Positions 1 to 14,471 are shown, counted from the first letter of the stretch. The stretch: DNA of 64,000 bases from Lepus europaeus (GCF_033115175.1 NC_084850.1:112947939-113011938); one strand, 5' to 3'. Numbers and translations are program-made. Notes: generated from the sequence alone by a model not told the origin.

Positions 1-751
1 ACTACAGATAATATTTTTTTAGATAATATTAATGTACTGTATATTTCTCTGTTTAAAAATGATTGAAGATAGGATTTTAGATGTTTTCACTGTAGAGAAA
101 TGTTAAATGTTTGAAAGGAAAATAATATTTATCCTGATTGGATATTACACAATGTACACATATAATAAAACCTCACATAGTAATCTATAAACATGTACAA
201 TTTTTATATGCCTATTAATGTTTAATACATCTTTGAAAGGAAATATAAGCTTCATATCTCAATGGGAAAAGTTTTTAAAAATGCACAGGCATGCCACGGT
301 GCAGTATGCTTATTTAAGTATTTTAAGCCTCTTCTAAGTCAATGATCCTCTTCCATATTCTTCTTGGGTATTTTCACCAGTTAGAGGTCTTTGAATGGCA
401 AGACTCAGAACATAATCAACTTATTGAAAGAGGTGAATTTACTTTCACTTCATGAGCCAAAATACCCATGTCAAGTCTGTCTTTAAAATTTATTTAAGAT
501 GTCTTAACAATGTAAACAAACTACTGAATATAACTCCCTTCCTTTCCAGTCCCAGAAAAGCTATTTCTAAGCAGGTATTAGAAATGTCAAGTTAGTCTGA
601 AGATCTAGACAACTACCGAGAAGTGTGTGAGAAAGACATAAAGTGGCATGAGAAAATAGGCCGACATAAGTTGGTCAGAGTTTGACCAACTTCCTTGTGA
701 AACTGTTGAGCATCTCCCTTTCTTTCAGGGATCAAAAATAAAATAAGTTCT

Positions 752-1065
752 GGGGCTGGCATTGTCAGGCAGTGGATTAAACCACTGCCTGCAACGCTGG
801 CATCCCATATGGGTGCAGTATGAGTTCCAGCCACTCCACTTTCTATACAGCTCCCTGCTAATGCACCTGTGAAAGCAGTGGATGTACTGCCCCTCCCCAG
901 CCCCCACCACCCATGTGGGAGACCCAGTTGGAATTCCAGGCTCCTGGCTTCCACCTGGCCCAGGCCCAGACATTGCAGTCATTTGGGGAGTATATCAGTG
1001 GATAGAAGATCTCTCTTTCTCTGTAATTCTACCTTTCAAAAAAGTGACTCAATCTTAAAAATAAG
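752..1065 (+). mobile_element. C-type SINE (lagomorph)
   Basis: GGGGCTGGCATTG head to an A-rich tail. A 15-bp duplication, AATAAAATAAGTTCT, lies on each side (737-751 and 1066-1080). Confidence 0.92.
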
Positions 1066-1080
1066 AATAAAATAAGTTCT

Positions 1081-2038
1081 GATGAGGAATGACATCCTTA
1101 CACTGACTAGTGTACATTTTTTGTATTTGCTGGGGGTACAGAGAGGGGAAAAGAGGAGAAAGAACTCACAGCTTGTCATGTGGTAGTGACTATTCTGGCT
1201 CCTAAATTAAATGATCTCTAAAGCATGAAGGTCCTCAGAAGAGAATGAGAAAGAAAGGGCTTGGGAAGGCTGTTTAAGGGACATATTTCACTTTTTATGT
1301 TTTAATTATGAAAAAAAAAAAAGACCAACGTTTGTTGAGGGATAATCGTAGGCATGAAGATTTGGAGGTGCAAACTGTTCTGAAGACTTAGTGTAATCAC
1401 ATAATACAGTTCAAATTATCAAAGCCGCCCATTTATTGTTCTTACTGTTGCTATCACAAAAATACTGAAAATAACTTATTTCCAATAGAAGTCAGAGATT
1501 CCTCAAATTCAAGATATAAACCTGCTTACATGGTTATTCATGATCACTGCTGTTTCTCTATTCCCTTCTCTGCCCTTCTAGTAGATAACACAGTGATAAT
1601 AAGAAATCTTTGTTGCATGTCTAGAATGTGTTAACTGTATATAAAATTATTTGATAGAGCTTTTGCAATCATACTACAAAGTACAGACCATTGTCTCCAA
1701 TTTATCAGAACACACATACACACACAATCACCGTGAAGAATGGAGTTAAGCTACCAGACCTGGCAGTACATATTTGGCAGGGTAGCTATTTACATATGAG
1801 TTCTAAGCTACTGCTTCCCTTCTGTTAAACAGAAATAGAACTGGACTAGTTAAATTGGTAAAGATTTTATTCAGAAACTATTGCAATAGTGGAAAGAGAC
1901 TTCAGGCTAGAAGTGAGCACAATTCCAAATACAGCAAGGCCAAGTAGAAATTTATAGCCTAAAGGCAGAATGAGAGGGATCAATAGGTGGAAAATTACTA
2001 AGAATAGATATTAAGGGTGTACGAATTCTCCCTAAAAC
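1081..2038. other. No gene seen; AT-rich DNA
   Basis: Only short frames and a small (CA)n patch near 1713-1730. Nothing assigned. Confidence 0.6.
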
Positions 2039-2052
2039 AATTTATCAAGATT

Positions 2053-2102
2053 TTTAAAAAATTTATTTCAGAGGCAGGAAGAGAAAGAGAAAGAGAGAGG
2101 GA

Positions 2103-2136
<34 letters not shown>

Positions 2137-2375
2137 ACCCATCCACTGTTAAAAAGCCTGCATTGGCTAGGGCTGAGCCAAAACCAAAGCCTAGAACTTC
2201 AGTTCTGCTTGGATGGCAAGGATCAAATTACAGGACTCAATTACTTGGGCAATCAGTTCTGCCTCCAAGGGTTCACACTATCAGGAGGCTGGAATCAGGA
2301 GCAGAACCAGTCAACAAACCCAGACACTCTGAAATGAAATGTGGGTGTCTTAAATCCTAGGCCAAAAGCCTAACC
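2053..2375 (-). mobile_element. Older C-type SINE, with (GA)n tract
   Basis: A poly(T) start and a GAGA-rich tract at 2085-2137 lead to the diverged head GTGGGTGTCTTAAATCCTAGG. A diverged duplication CAATTTATCAAGAT/CAATTTACCAGGAT flanks it. Confidence 0.75.
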
Positions 2376-5300
2376 CAATTTACCAGGATACTTGCTCGGG
2401 CCAGGCCTGGTGATCAGATACCAAAGCAGTGGATTGTCTCTGAAGTGACTTACCAGTGTTTTTGCTATGATTGGATTCTATGAGAATGGACACAACAGCC
2501 CAAGATCACCTAGCTGAGGAGAAAGTTCAGAGGAGCCTCTCTAAATTTTGGTCAAGGACAGAGTCTTTGTCACTTCCCTCTAGTCCTATCTCAACAGAGA
2601 CACCTCTTTTTACAACTTTATTCCAGCTTGGTGTTCTATAAACCAGGACATTCTATACTGTGGCAGACTAAAGAACACAGTTGATTTGTCAAGCTGTATT
2701 TTTAGCACCAACAACCCTAAGAAAGCCAATTTAAAAATCCATACTCTTTTCGAGTTCTAGTGTTAGCTTTGGTAGATTTAGGAAAAAATGGCAATCCTAC
2801 TGGGTATACAATTTAATGAATGCCACTTACAAGAAGACATAATTTTATCAGTATCTGTCATCACACACTGGAGTCTGGAATTCTTTCAGAGTCTTATTGT
2901 TTTAGATTGAGGCTTTTATTTTTAAAATGTGCTACTCTCTTCTCTCCTTCAGCCACCCTATTCTCCGCCAACATAAATAATTAACACGTAGTATTCAAGC
3001 AGAAAACTTTACAAGTCTGAAAGGGTCACATAGTTGTGGTAATGCCAAAAACTAGAAAGAACATGATCTTTGAAACCAGGTCCAGTGGTTCTCAAGCAGG
3101 GGTAATAGCATCTCCTTGGATGATATTTAAAACTGCATGGGGAGTATGGGTTAGGTGGTATAGACATTGAAAGTCTCAAGGAGTGGATACTAAATCTCTT
3201 TCCAGCTTCAGGATTCCACAGACACCTAGGCCTGGTGGTTGGGCCCATATCTCCTTATTGTTGCCACTCCACATGGTTCATTTTTCTGCTCCCTCAAACT
3301 TCAGCATAGAAGTTCATGCCATTTGAGAGTCCTGCCCTTATTCTTTCTTGACACAGTCACTAAATACACTCTAGTAATCCCCAGCTCTTAATCTAGTCCA
3401 ATGTCAATCTTTCCTGCACCATCACTCCTTGGTTCTTGATAACTTCAGTATCCACTCAGAGGAAGCATCCAATGCTATCACTACTTGGATTGTCATGCTA
3501 TTCACACACTTCTTAGCCCAAAGCTGAATTCGTACTCTTTATCTCACTTGACCTGTGTCCATCTTGAGCCACTATCCTCACATCACACTTTCTTGGATTT
3601 CCTCCTCTGTTACTAGTGACTCTCAGATTACTTCAGATGTCCCTACCTGCTTCCATAAACTTTAAATTTTATAGTACCCAGGTCTTGATTTCAGACTTTT
3701 CTTCTTTTCAAATTCCTGTCCAGGTGATTCTACCATTTTGATGACTTTACCAACTGTAATCCAGAGAAATTTTTTTTTAAGTGCATTTCCAATCTGGGCC
3801 TCTTTACTGAACTTCAGAATCATGACCAGTTATTTTACTCAACATCATCAATTGTATGTTAATATTTATTTTATTATAACATATCCCAAAATGCCTTCTT
3901 GAATTTCTCCTCAAGTTGATTCTTTTAAAGTCCTTCCATATCAGTAAAAGGCAATTCTCTTCTTGCATTTGCTAAGACCAAGAAACTTAGAGCAAAGTTT
4001 ATTCCCTATAGTTATATCTGCTAAGATGAAGACACAAAAAAAAGTTTCCTGAGGAAACTCAAGGGTAGTCTAGACTCACTGACTTATAAACTCACTGCCT
4101 GCTTGTATAATTCAAGTGTGTGCTGCTTTGAAATTCCAATTATTCCAAGCAGTGCAAGAGCTATGTTTGTTATAGATACTTGAGACTACCCAAGCCATAT
4201 CTACCAGTACCAAGGAGAAAGCGTCTAAAATTTGGAAAAACCTAACATTTAAATTTTTAAAATGTTATATAGGAAATCTATATCATATTATTAGACAACC
4301 AGGTCTAAACATTATAGTAGCAAAACTGTAATAAATAGCACACTGGTGGTCAACTGTGTGAAAGATTTGCACAGGACCTGAACTAAACTTTATAGGGCAG
4401 ATGTACATTTAGAACACATCTGATTTTATGCATCTGAGTTCCTCCCATTTCTCTTCTCTGCCTCAGTAAGGGAGGGTATTTCTGAGGTGTTTCACATTTT
4501 GTATTTTCCTCCCCTCCCCATTCTATCTTTCCTGACTCACATGGCTCTACTACAGGCCCCATGGGTTTCTTCAAGAGTGCTTTTATTAATGAACCATATG
4601 GGTTCTTGCTTGATGACTATGGCCAATGACCACTCACACCAAGGCAACCTTAAGAATAATTTATTGTGAATATTTAGGCAAGGAATACACTTGGGATAGT
4701 TCCCACTTGGATAGTTCCCAAACCAGTGCTTTCCTGATCCAGGAGACAGCATAGACTTTACAGGCAGGACTATACATATACATTGAGTGTCAGAGATCAT
4801 TGCATATATAGGTAGAGCTTAGTCTGGCACAGACATAGAAGTTTGCCAGGCTTCTCCATATATCTGATGTTCAAAAAATGGTTTTCAAACCATACCCAGA
4901 GGAAGAAATTTTAGTATTATAATGAGACACATTTACAAAGGGCTGACACCTGTACATAGGGACAACTAGAACTTGTTCCTTGTAGCTTCTACAGTACCTT
5001 GGTTGTGATATGGTATCTGACACCTTTCTGAGAGTTATGTTACAAGATCAACTCCCTAGATCATTCTATGAATAGCAAGGTCAAGAGAATATGTGCTTAC
5101 AGATTGTTTAAGATTTTCTACCTGTTACACTGTAACCCATTTTTTTTTCCTAAATCCTATCGATTAGGCCACTAATCATTCACATTTCTGTCTTCCTCAA
5201 GGCTGATGTCACCTCTTTTCAGGCTTCTCCTTCTTGTACAGGGGCCGAGCCTTCCAGTGGAACCCATAGAAGCCAGCACATACATGTCATCACAGTGAAG

Positions 5301-5854
5301 ACGGGGTGGGACACTGTGTTACCTTAGTAAGGTAGTGACTTCTCAAGTAGTGAAGGCTGTAATCACAATTAGCGGGTGCTATTGTGTGGCAAAGGTAGAC
5401 AACCATCATATCAGGCCTGGCACTTAATCTCCTGATCCCTTAGCCCTTCTGTCTCATATCAAGACGTCAAGGATCACAACTACTCTCTTTATAAATGTTC
5501 CCTCTTCTTCATTCTCAGCAAATACAGTTCTAGACTGCAGGCTTGAATCCTGACTGCCCTGTTCTCTCATGAAAACTAGTATAAACTCTCCCCATTTCTG
5601 ATTAAAGTCCTTTCACAAGTTCATTTAAGATATTTATTAGATACTAGATTGACATCTGATGTGATGAAAGTAATAAATGATGGCTATTATTTTTATTATC
5701 CATGCCTATAATCATTCATCAGTGATATTTTTGCTCATTTCCATGGATATACTTAATGTTCTGCTTGAATTATGTTCAAAAAAACAGCAGAATATATTAA
5801 AGAAAAAGAATCTGCATAGTTCACAGTTGACTATAAACATTTCTCCCTAAATAT
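2376..5854. other. No gene seen
   Basis: Frames are under 90 codons and carry no domain. About 3400-3760 is CT-rich and may be an old L2/L1 remnant. Confidence 0.55.
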
Positions 5855-5870
5855 CTCAAGCTTAGTTTTT

Positions 5871-6212
5871 TTTTTTTTTTAAGATTTATTTATTTTATTT
5901 GAAAGAATTACACAGAGAGAGGAGAGGCAGAGAGAGAAAGAGAGAGAGAGAGGTCTTCCATCCAAAGGTTCACTCCACAGTTGGCCACAACGGCCATATC
6001 TGTGCTGATCTGAAGCCAGGAGCCAGGAGCTTCCTCCAGGTCTCCCACGTGGGTGCAGGGGCCCAAGGACTTGGACCATCCTCCACTGCCTTCCCAGGCC
6101 ACAGCAGAGAGCTGGATTGGAAGTAGAGCAGCCGGGTCTTGAACTGGCGCCCATATGGGATGCCGGCGCTTCAGGCCAGGGAGTTAATCTGGTGTGCCAC
6201 AGCGCCGGCCCC
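5871..6212 (-). mobile_element. C-type SINE
   Basis: Poly(T) tail, AAGATTTATTTATTT, and head GCCACAGCGCCGGCCCC. The duplication CTCAAGCTTAGTTTTT is at about 5855-5870 and 6213-6228. Confidence 0.93.
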
Positions 6213-6228
6213 TCAAGCTTAGTTTTTA

Positions 6229-9200
6229 TGCCTCAACTTGAGAAATGCGAAAGTGCAGGTCGTAATTTTTTTCTAAAATACATGATGTTTAGAATAATAG
6301 AAAATATTAAACTTCTGCTATGGATAACATATAGCCTCACTATTAACATGCTAATTTAAAAAAAGTAATAATGAAATCATGTTATTTCATAAAGCAATTA
6401 TAGAGATGTGCTTGCTAGCAATACTAGTTCACCAACAATCAAACACATGAGTGTTTAAATAAAGTTGTAATACTTGTAATTCTTATGTCACTAATATTAT
6501 TGATCCATATCTAGGACTTTTCAACTTTTAAGTTTTTGTAATTAATATTTTAATCTTCTTGTGTATTTTGCATATTTTCTTGTTGGACTGTACAACATTT
6601 GAAAATTGAATAAAATGAAGTTGGTTCAGGAAAATAGACCTCCCTACACTCTGATTTATGAAATCATCCCAGCAAAATACTTAGCAGTTTTGGGTTATCC
6701 CAGGCTATAGACTTGATAATTAATAAGTGGATAATTCAGAAATCAATGAATAAACATTACAACAGCACAGTATATTCTGACAGTGACAGCAACTCATTTA
6801 TATTTCATGTGCCTTATATTTCTATGTTATATTTGGGAAAAGTATATAAGATATTTCTTAAAAAAGATTGATTGACTTTAATCCTGTAATTCAAAAACCT
6901 TTTACTATTTTGAGCTTCCTGAGAAAGGACATTCTGTGTTATTCATCTCTCATTCATTAGATCATGTGCAGGTAATAGAATGTTGGAACAATCACAATCA
7001 GAATGGTGATCATAGTATTAGTAATTAATCCTTACAGTAATTTCCACGTGTCAATCACTGGCTTGGTGGTTTCACAAGGATTACTAATTTACTTTAACGG
7101 ATGAGGAAACAGAGATCTAGAAAAATTAAGTCAATTACCTGGTCAGGGACCTAGATCAAGCTAGGATGCCAATCTGCATTTTCTTTATCTACAGTCCAGG
7201 TCCTCAATCCCTCTCTATTATACTCAATACACATTTGCAGAACAAAGCAGTTAATCTGCATCTGAATTTTGTATAATTTCCCCCCTCCCCAACATCCTCT
7301 TCTAAAATTCACCATTGAGGCTGTTCTCAGAGGCTGCACTTTATCTTCTGCTTGCATCTCCTTTCAGCTTGGATTTTCAATTCCTCAGTTACAGCCTCCC
7401 TTGCAGTGTGCCCCTCCCCTGCTTTATTCTAGTAAGAAGTTCTTCAACTTTTTCAGTCTTCATCTTGAATGTAGTTCATTTTGGCATGAAGATGGTTACT
7501 GGAATTATAAATGTCACTCAGTTCAGTTCAAATCATAGCAATCCATCTTCCAGTCTAAGAATCCTTAATGAGCCTGTGCTCATTAAGTGCTGCTATCTCA
7601 GCTAGCCAGTACATATCTAAAGGAGAGTGAGCAAATATCACAGTGGAGTAATAGTATGAATAGAAGACTTTATGATAGCTGTTGTAGCTGGTCATTTTAC
7701 AACTGGATTCATTAACATATGACTGAATTTTCAGTTGGGACATTGAGTCCCTATAAATTCTATATGGAAGGCATTTTTGTCTTTGCACACTGTAGATACA
7801 AGAAAAATCTTTAGGATTCCATTTTCTCACTCTGGAAAGAATGATACATTTCAGTAATTTTTAAAAATATCTCCTGATTATTCTGTAAGCATTCTATGAA
7901 ATAAAAAGCACAGGTTCACAGTTGCATAGCATCATTAATGTTTAACTGTAGGCCTATTGCAGCAGGATACAAACTAAGAGAATGGGATAATGATCAAATT
8001 TAAAAGGTTGATGTTTACAGTTTTGTTGCAGAAGTACTGAATAATACACCACATACTTCCTACCTTACTGTGATCTGAATATTTCTTGAAATTTCAGATT
8101 AGAGAACTTCTTTCTTTGACACTAATAAAATTCTCATCAGTGTGGAATTTAAGTCCCAATATACACTAGAAATTCAAAGCCATGTTAGTAATACAAATTA
8201 GTTGCTGCCACATGGTCTATAACTTAAAAGGTATACTTACGATACAGTGATCTGTCATGCTCCAAAGATGTCACTGATGGTGGCTGGCTTGCCTTGGTTT
8301 CTTTTCATTGATGGAATAATGAATTGTAATTCAGAGAGACAAAAGTTAGTAAAGCAAAAGGTACTAAAGCAATGGGGCAGTCAAGAGAGCAACCTTTCAT
8401 TCTGATTTGGGACTTTTATTCCTAAAGAATGAGTGGCATTGACTATTGATGTTGCTATGATGCTCATGATTGGCATTTGTAATTGACAGCTGGGAGTTGC
8501 ATGCCTTTGGGCTCTTTGTGCATGTAACTACAAACTAAGCTTTTCTGGATTGGCTTAGCTCCCGTTTTATCAGGATACTTTAACCACAGGTTAAACTGCA
8601 ATTTGGGCAGTCTTGAGTGGGTCCTGGGTGGACCTTGGTTTCACCCCTGGAAGAGGGTCTTGTGGCCCCTCCCCCATCACTAATGTCTAATTATCTGCCT
8701 GACAGTCAAGGATATCTCACGTCACTAAAAATTTTCAATAAACCGGGGAGGAAAAGTTTTACCCAAAGATCACAGATAAAGAATAACAGTAAGTTATTGG
8801 AGTAGCCACCAGGAGGAAGGCAACTCCATGGTTGCAAATATGCTCTTCTCCCCTTGCAAGTTAACTACAGGGCCTTTTAAAATAGAAAAGGGGAAGCTGG
8901 GGAGAACATTTAAACAGGATTCTGAGTGGTCCAAGGCTTCTTTGATAAGAAATCAGGTGGAAACCTGGTGATCTGTCACAAATTCCTCTAATCTAGGATC
9001 TCTGGTCATCTCTCCATGGTTTAGCTTTTGTTAATCAGAAGCTGAAAAGAAGAGAGAGGGAGACTATATACAATTATATATATATACATATATATTCAAT
9101 TGCAAATGTGTAGTTAATTCCAAGGTTAGAAAGGAGGAAAGGGAAGTATGATGCAGTTTCACCATGGGCAAAAAAACATGTTGCTATTGTCTTATTGAAC

Positions 9201-9344
9201 ATGAAGAGAGAAAATGTTGAATATTGCCTGAAAACTGCTTTTTTTCTATCTTTCTGAGAACCCTTACAAAGAATTGGAAATGAAAAAAAACAACCTGGTG
9301 TTAAATTGGAAATGGCATAGAAAATTAATTAATTTTTTAAAAAA
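6229..9344. other. No gene seen; AT-rich, possible old LTR remnants
   Basis: Short frames only. About 8330-8760 has LTR-like composition with ACCACAGGTTAAACTGC and a TTCAATAAACC signal, but I cannot place it in a family. A (TA)n patch lies near 9078-9095. Confidence 0.45.
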
Positions 9345-9650
9345 ACTATTATGTAGGATCTCTGTCTTTAATGTGCTGTACATTGTTATTTAATGCTATA
9401 ATTAGTACTCCAATGGTAGTTTTTTCACTTTATGTTGCTATATGGGCAAACTGTTGAAATCTTTACCTAATATGTACTAAACTGATCTTCTGTATATAAA
9501 GAGAATTGAAAATGAATCTTTATGTGAATGGAAGGGGAAAGGGAGCGGGAAAGGGGAGGGTTGCGGGTGGGAGGGAAGTTATGGGAGGGGGGAAGCCATT
9601 GTAACCCATAAGCTGTACTTTGGAAATTTATATTCATTAAATAAAAGTTT
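9345..9650 (+). mobile_element. LINE-1 3' end fragment
   Basis: A 5'-truncated L1 3' UTR starting near TAGGATCTCTGTC. It includes the G-rich tract at 9535-9596 and ends TTTGGAAATTTATATTCATTAAATAAAAG plus poly(A). Confidence 0.88.
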
Positions 9651-9866
9651 TAAAAAAAAAGACTTAAAATATTGAAAGAAAAAAAAAAGATGAGATTTCT
9701 TTCTGTCTTTGCAATCTCTTAATGAATTATTGATGAGGCATTTAAATAAAATGCTTATTTAATTATTAAAATATATATATATATATATATAGCTTCTAAA
9801 GCCTTGATGTGCATATCCTTTTGCTTGTATTGATTTGTAATTTAAAACAATCATATTGTTGTACTT

Positions 9867-10370
9867 GTGATGTGGTATGAATAGGCAGGCAGCTAATTAG
9901 ATTTAAGTGAGCTGAAATCCTTGCAGCCCTGCAATATAATGTTATCTCTATACCTGTCAGTCAAAAACACCCACCTTCCCAGGATGCCCCTTTGTCACAC
10001 CCAGGACCAAGAAGGAGAGATGCTGTGATCACCTGTGTATATTAAACTCTATGTGGAGGTGCCATAAAATTCCCAGATGGCTTCACACATATGGAGCACC
10101 ACCCCCTACCTCATAAATGAGGCTAAGGATGGGGGAGAGCCCTCTTTTGGTCACGCTCCATGCTTGGGGCTGCTACTCAATCTTTTTCCTCTCTCTCTTC
10201 CATGGACAACACTTTGGCCCACTCATGATGGGTATTTCTCCATATAGGGTGGCTCATACCCATGTGTGAATGTATGACTTCTCCCTCACCTTAAATACAT
10301 TCTGTTCCTACTTGTGCACGCTACCGTGCCTCCAGTTAGAATTGTTATCTCTGTGAGAGGCAAGAACCTG
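9867..10370 (+). repeat. Possible solo LTR (class I-like)
   Basis: Starts TGATGTGGTATG and ends near AGAGGCAAGAACCTGG. The late part resembles the R-U5 of class I ERV LTRs. No duplication was found, so the call is weak. Confidence 0.3.
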
Positions 10371-13000
10371 GATTAAAAATTAAGAGACTCGAGACTCAGG
10401 CCTACGTCAGTTGCTTGTTAGGAAACAGGGGCATATTACATTCTAAGGGAATTAAAGAACATCATTAAAATAGATTTGCAAATTAAAATTATGTTCATTT
10501 CACTTATCATAAGGTGAATATCTATAAAATTCTTGGTAGGCTTTACAACACAATCTGCCTGCTTTCCCTTTGTTGATTTGACAAATAAATCACTGGCAAC
10601 AATATTGGAGTTTTTATGTGAGAGAAGGAAACTCAGCTTTTATCAAGTGTCCCTAAAAGTATAGGCAAGATATCACTGAAACCCAATCGCTCACCCTTAG
10701 ATCAAGGTTTCCTTGCCCTTCCTTTAGGATGGCTAAGGCAATTCACTAAAATGAGCTAGTGGTACAACCATTTGCTTCTCCAATAGATAAAACCCTGCTG
10801 GTCAGTATTCTCCAGAGGAATTTGTTTAGAAAAATTCTATTTTCAGGCAGGGAAATTCCAGGTCTGGGGTAGAAGGTAACTACCACCTACATGAAAATGC
10901 TTCAGGCCAACTGAAACCCACCTGGCCATCATAACAACTCCCTAAAGAGCGTGACATCTGCCAATCAAAGGAAGCTCAGGAGCACCACTGATCAACCAGG
11001 AACTTGGACATGAGCTAAACATGCACCTCGTAGCCTCAATTTCAATCTATAAGAAACTTCACTCAACTCCTGGGGGAGTCTGGAAATTAAGCAATAACTG
11101 CCTAGCTCCTTGCTCTGCACTTCGCAAACAGATATCTGTTTTCTTCCACTACTCCAATGACAGTGATTAGCTTTCTGCGTGTTGGGCAAGCAGACCATGC
11201 TATTAGTTTTGGAGATTGTTCTGCAACAAGAAAAAGTTAGTATCTGGTATTGACTGAGAATATGCTTGCAGTCAGTGCAAAGTGGTACGGTCTGAAAATG
11301 TTTATGTGAAAACAACTCAAGTGGAAACGTGTTTTAAAAATCATTTTTTTGGTTCAATTTTTATTATGGAAGACTCGAAATATGTGCAGAAATACAGTAA
11401 TTGTTACCACCAAAAGTGTGTCCAGGCTGCTCAATGCTGGAAAGACAGTTCACCAGAGATGAGAGCGATGCAAGGAAACAGATTTGTTCACGAGGACAAC
11501 AATCTTGGGGGAAAAGCAGACCTCTTGAGTCTCAAAATGATATCCTCAGTTTTCAAGTTAGCAGGAGAACTTTTAAAGGAAAAAGGAGAGTTGGGGGAAG
11601 TTAGGGAAGCTAATGAGTCTAGTTGATTGATTGTCATGCAGGTTTCCAGTGTTGGTTCTGGTAGTCATCCTGATAACAATTGAAGGGAGGTTTGTTTAAT
11701 ATTAAGTTCCGCTGTTTTTGCTAATGATCCTATGCTTCCTTATCTGAGGTCTACTATTTTAGCCACTTCCTTGCAGCTAGCCCCTGAAATTCTTAGGCCA
11801 GCTTCTGTTGGACAAACATTCTGTTTAGTCAAAAGATAAACAATAAGCTTCTGTTAATTAGTATGTGAAAAGGGAAGTGATTTATTTCTTTACAATTGCA
11901 GATTCCTGGCTAGTTACAAGGTCAGAATGGGAAAAGGAAAAAGATGTATCCATTATGTTGCATAATCTCCACACACAAATCATGCAATGAACACTTCTCA
12001 ATTTATGGACAATCCTGCTTCAACCATACACCCATTCCTTCCCCCACCTTCTATATTATTTTGAAGAAAATCCTAGATACCCAATCTTCTGAAAATGATT
12101 TTTATTAATCTCTGAGAGTCAAAAAGCTTAGTCATGAAACCATGTCACATCGAAAAATCAATAATATTTCCTTAATACCAACACACATTAAATATCCATT
12201 CAGTATTTAAATTGTCAATACTTTTATAATCTTTTTTTTTGTCCTGTCTAATCTATAAAGCTTTCTCCTACTTCTCAACTGGGCAGGCAGATTTGAGACA
12301 AACTCTGCTCACCCCATGCCCAGTAAGCCAATCACTGGCACAAATCTGAGTAGTTCAAGAAAGTAAAAATTCATTTGCCTAGTGCAGAACAAAAATCTGA
12401 GCAGCTATGCCTTAATTCCTGAGCTTCTTCAGAGGATTAGGAGTAAAGGTTCTTGTAGCTTGAAGCTGGGGTTGAGAGGTGTGTGATCAGTTCACGTGCA
12501 GGTCTCTGGTTGGTCCTCAGCACTCATAACCCTCCTTTGATTGGTCAGCAATATCATGTTCTTATGAGGATTTTGATGATGGCAAAATGGGCTTCTGTCA
12601 GTGAGGTGGTAGTTACTTCTTGCTCAAGTCCTTGTTTTCCTGCACAAATCCTCAAAACATGACACACTGAACATCAAGGGATGCTATCCACAGAGGAGAT
12701 AAATGATCTCATGAGTTTTATAATCTGTGAATCTGCGATGCTGGTTGTTCCACTTCCTCACAGTGATGAGTTAATTTTAGTAAGAAGTTAATTTGCAAGC
12801 ATGGTAACAGGGCAAGGAATCTTTAAGCTAAGGGAGGCTTGAGACCATGAGAGACTAGAGCCTGATAGTATCTAGCATCTACATTAGCGGCACTATATAA
12901 GGGTTTGGTTTTATCTGTCTGACTCCAAGCCCTTTTTGTTAAAAGCACCATGTTGTCTCACATAACAAATACAAAGGCACTTTAAAAAGTTAAATTTTTA
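10371..13000. other. No gene seen; possible old LTR and L1 remnants
   Basis: 11280-11840 reads like a diverged ERVL-type LTR, and 12000-12260 like an old L1 3' UTR. Both are weak calls. The 107- and 114-codon frames at 10992-11626 show no domain and sit on opposite strands of this material. Confidence 0.4.
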
Positions 13001-13326
13001 GGGGGCTGGTGCTGTGGCTCAGAGGGTTAAAGCCCTGGCCTGTAGTGCCGGCATCCCATATGGGCACTCATTCGAGTCCCAGCTGCTCCACTTCCTATCC
13101 AGCTCTTTGCTGTGGCCTGGAAAAGCAGTAGAGGATGGCCCAAGTCCTTGGGCCCCTGCACCCACATGGGAGACCCAGAGGAAGCTTCTGGCTCCTGCCT
13201 TCAGATAAGCTCAGCTCTGGCCATTTCAGTCATTTGGGGAGTGAACCAGTGGATGGAAGATCTCTCTCTCTAGCTCTACCTCTCTCTGTAACTCTTTCAA
13301 AATAAACAAAATAAAATCTTTAAAAA
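13001..13326 (+). mobile_element. C-type SINE, first of a tandem pair
   Basis: GGGGGCTGGTGCTGTGGCTC head and AAAATCTTTAAAAAG tail. A second SINE abuts it directly. Confidence 0.92.
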
Positions 13327-13632
13327 GGGGTCAGCGCTATGGCATAACGGGTAAAGCCGATGCCTGCAGGTGCCAGTTTGAGTCCTGGCTGCTCTACTTC
13401 TGATCCGGCTCTCTGCTATGGCCTGGGAAAGCAGTGGAAGATGGCCCAAGTCCTTGGGCCCCTGCACCTCATGGGAGACCCGGAAGAAGCTCCTGGCTCC
13501 TGGCTTCGGATCGGCACAGCTCCAGCTGTTGCGGCCATTTGGGGAGTGAACCAGCAGATGGAAGATCTCTCTCTCTGCCTCTCCTTCTCTGTGTGTAATT
13601 CTGACTTTCAAATAAATAAATCTTTAAAAAAA
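13327..13632 (+). mobile_element. C-type SINE, second of a tandem pair
   Basis: GGGTCAGCGCTATGGC head, a short head deletion after GCCTGCAGG, and AAATAAATCTTTAAAAAA tail. It was inserted into or next to the A-rich tail of the preceding copy. Confidence 0.92.
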
Positions 13633-14085
13633 GTTAAGTCATTATATAAATGAATATTATTATATATTATAATCCTTGTCATTTTAATTTATTAATTTTA
13701 TGTGTTAAATCAATGAAAATTTATAAAAACTAGAGAACAGAGATAATCTTAATTGTGCTTCACTTGGAAAATAAATGATATAGGGACAGGGGAAATTCCA
13801 AACTCTTCCCCCAAGTTGAGTCTGTTTAGTAAACTGACAATGGGCTAACAGGTGAAAGAACATTCAATTTTGCCAACATAACTTAAGCAGGACAGAATCA
13901 CAGGAGAAAGATTACCAATAGCTCATTAAGATTCAGAAATTTATATCTCATTATTCATAGGAAAGAGAGAAAATGGAGGGGGGGTGTAGACAGTTTAGAG
14001 GAATAGTGATTTTTAGAGGAAATGAATGAGCCCAAAGCAGTGTCTTAACCACTACATCAAGTGCCCATCACAATTCCATTTCTTC

Positions 14086-14471
14086 TTTTTTTAAAGCAAA
14101 GTTGTGCAGCTATATAGCTATTTCTTTTTTTAAAAGAGTTTATTATTTTTATTTATTTGAAAGCATTGAGGGAGAGAGAAACATTAAGAGAAAGAGAGAG
14201 AGACATCTTCCATCCACTGGTTCACTCCCCAAATGCTCACAAACAGCCAGGGTTGGGTGAAGCTAAAACCTTGAGTCCAGAACTCCATCTGGTTTTTCCA
14301 CATGGGTAGCATGGACTCAATCACTTGAGTCACCAACCACTGACTCCAGGATTCCATTAGCTGGAAGCTGAATTGGAAACAGAATATCCGGGACTCAAAC
14401 CAGGCACTCCAATATGGGAGGCAGGCATCCCACGCAGTGGCTTATCCCTCTGCACAATTAGGTCCATCCTC
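14086..14471 (-). mobile_element. Older C-type SINE
   Basis: T-rich start, TTTATTTATTTGAAAG, a GA-rich part, and a diverged head. The diverged duplication CAATTCCATTTCTT/CAATTCCACTTCTT suggests the limits. A short piece of another SINE head lies at about 14030-14070. Confidence 0.7.

Noticed and set aside
752-790. tRNA-like heads of the SINEs as tRNA genes
   Set aside because: They are diverged Pol III promoter-type sequences at SINE 5' ends and do not fold as complete tRNAs by eye.
13360-13653. Recurring frames with SSLLWPGKAVEDGPS-type peptides here and at 15209, 21960, 23146, 50982 and 57826
   Set aside because: They are translations of C-type SINEs, found on either strand wherever a copy lies.
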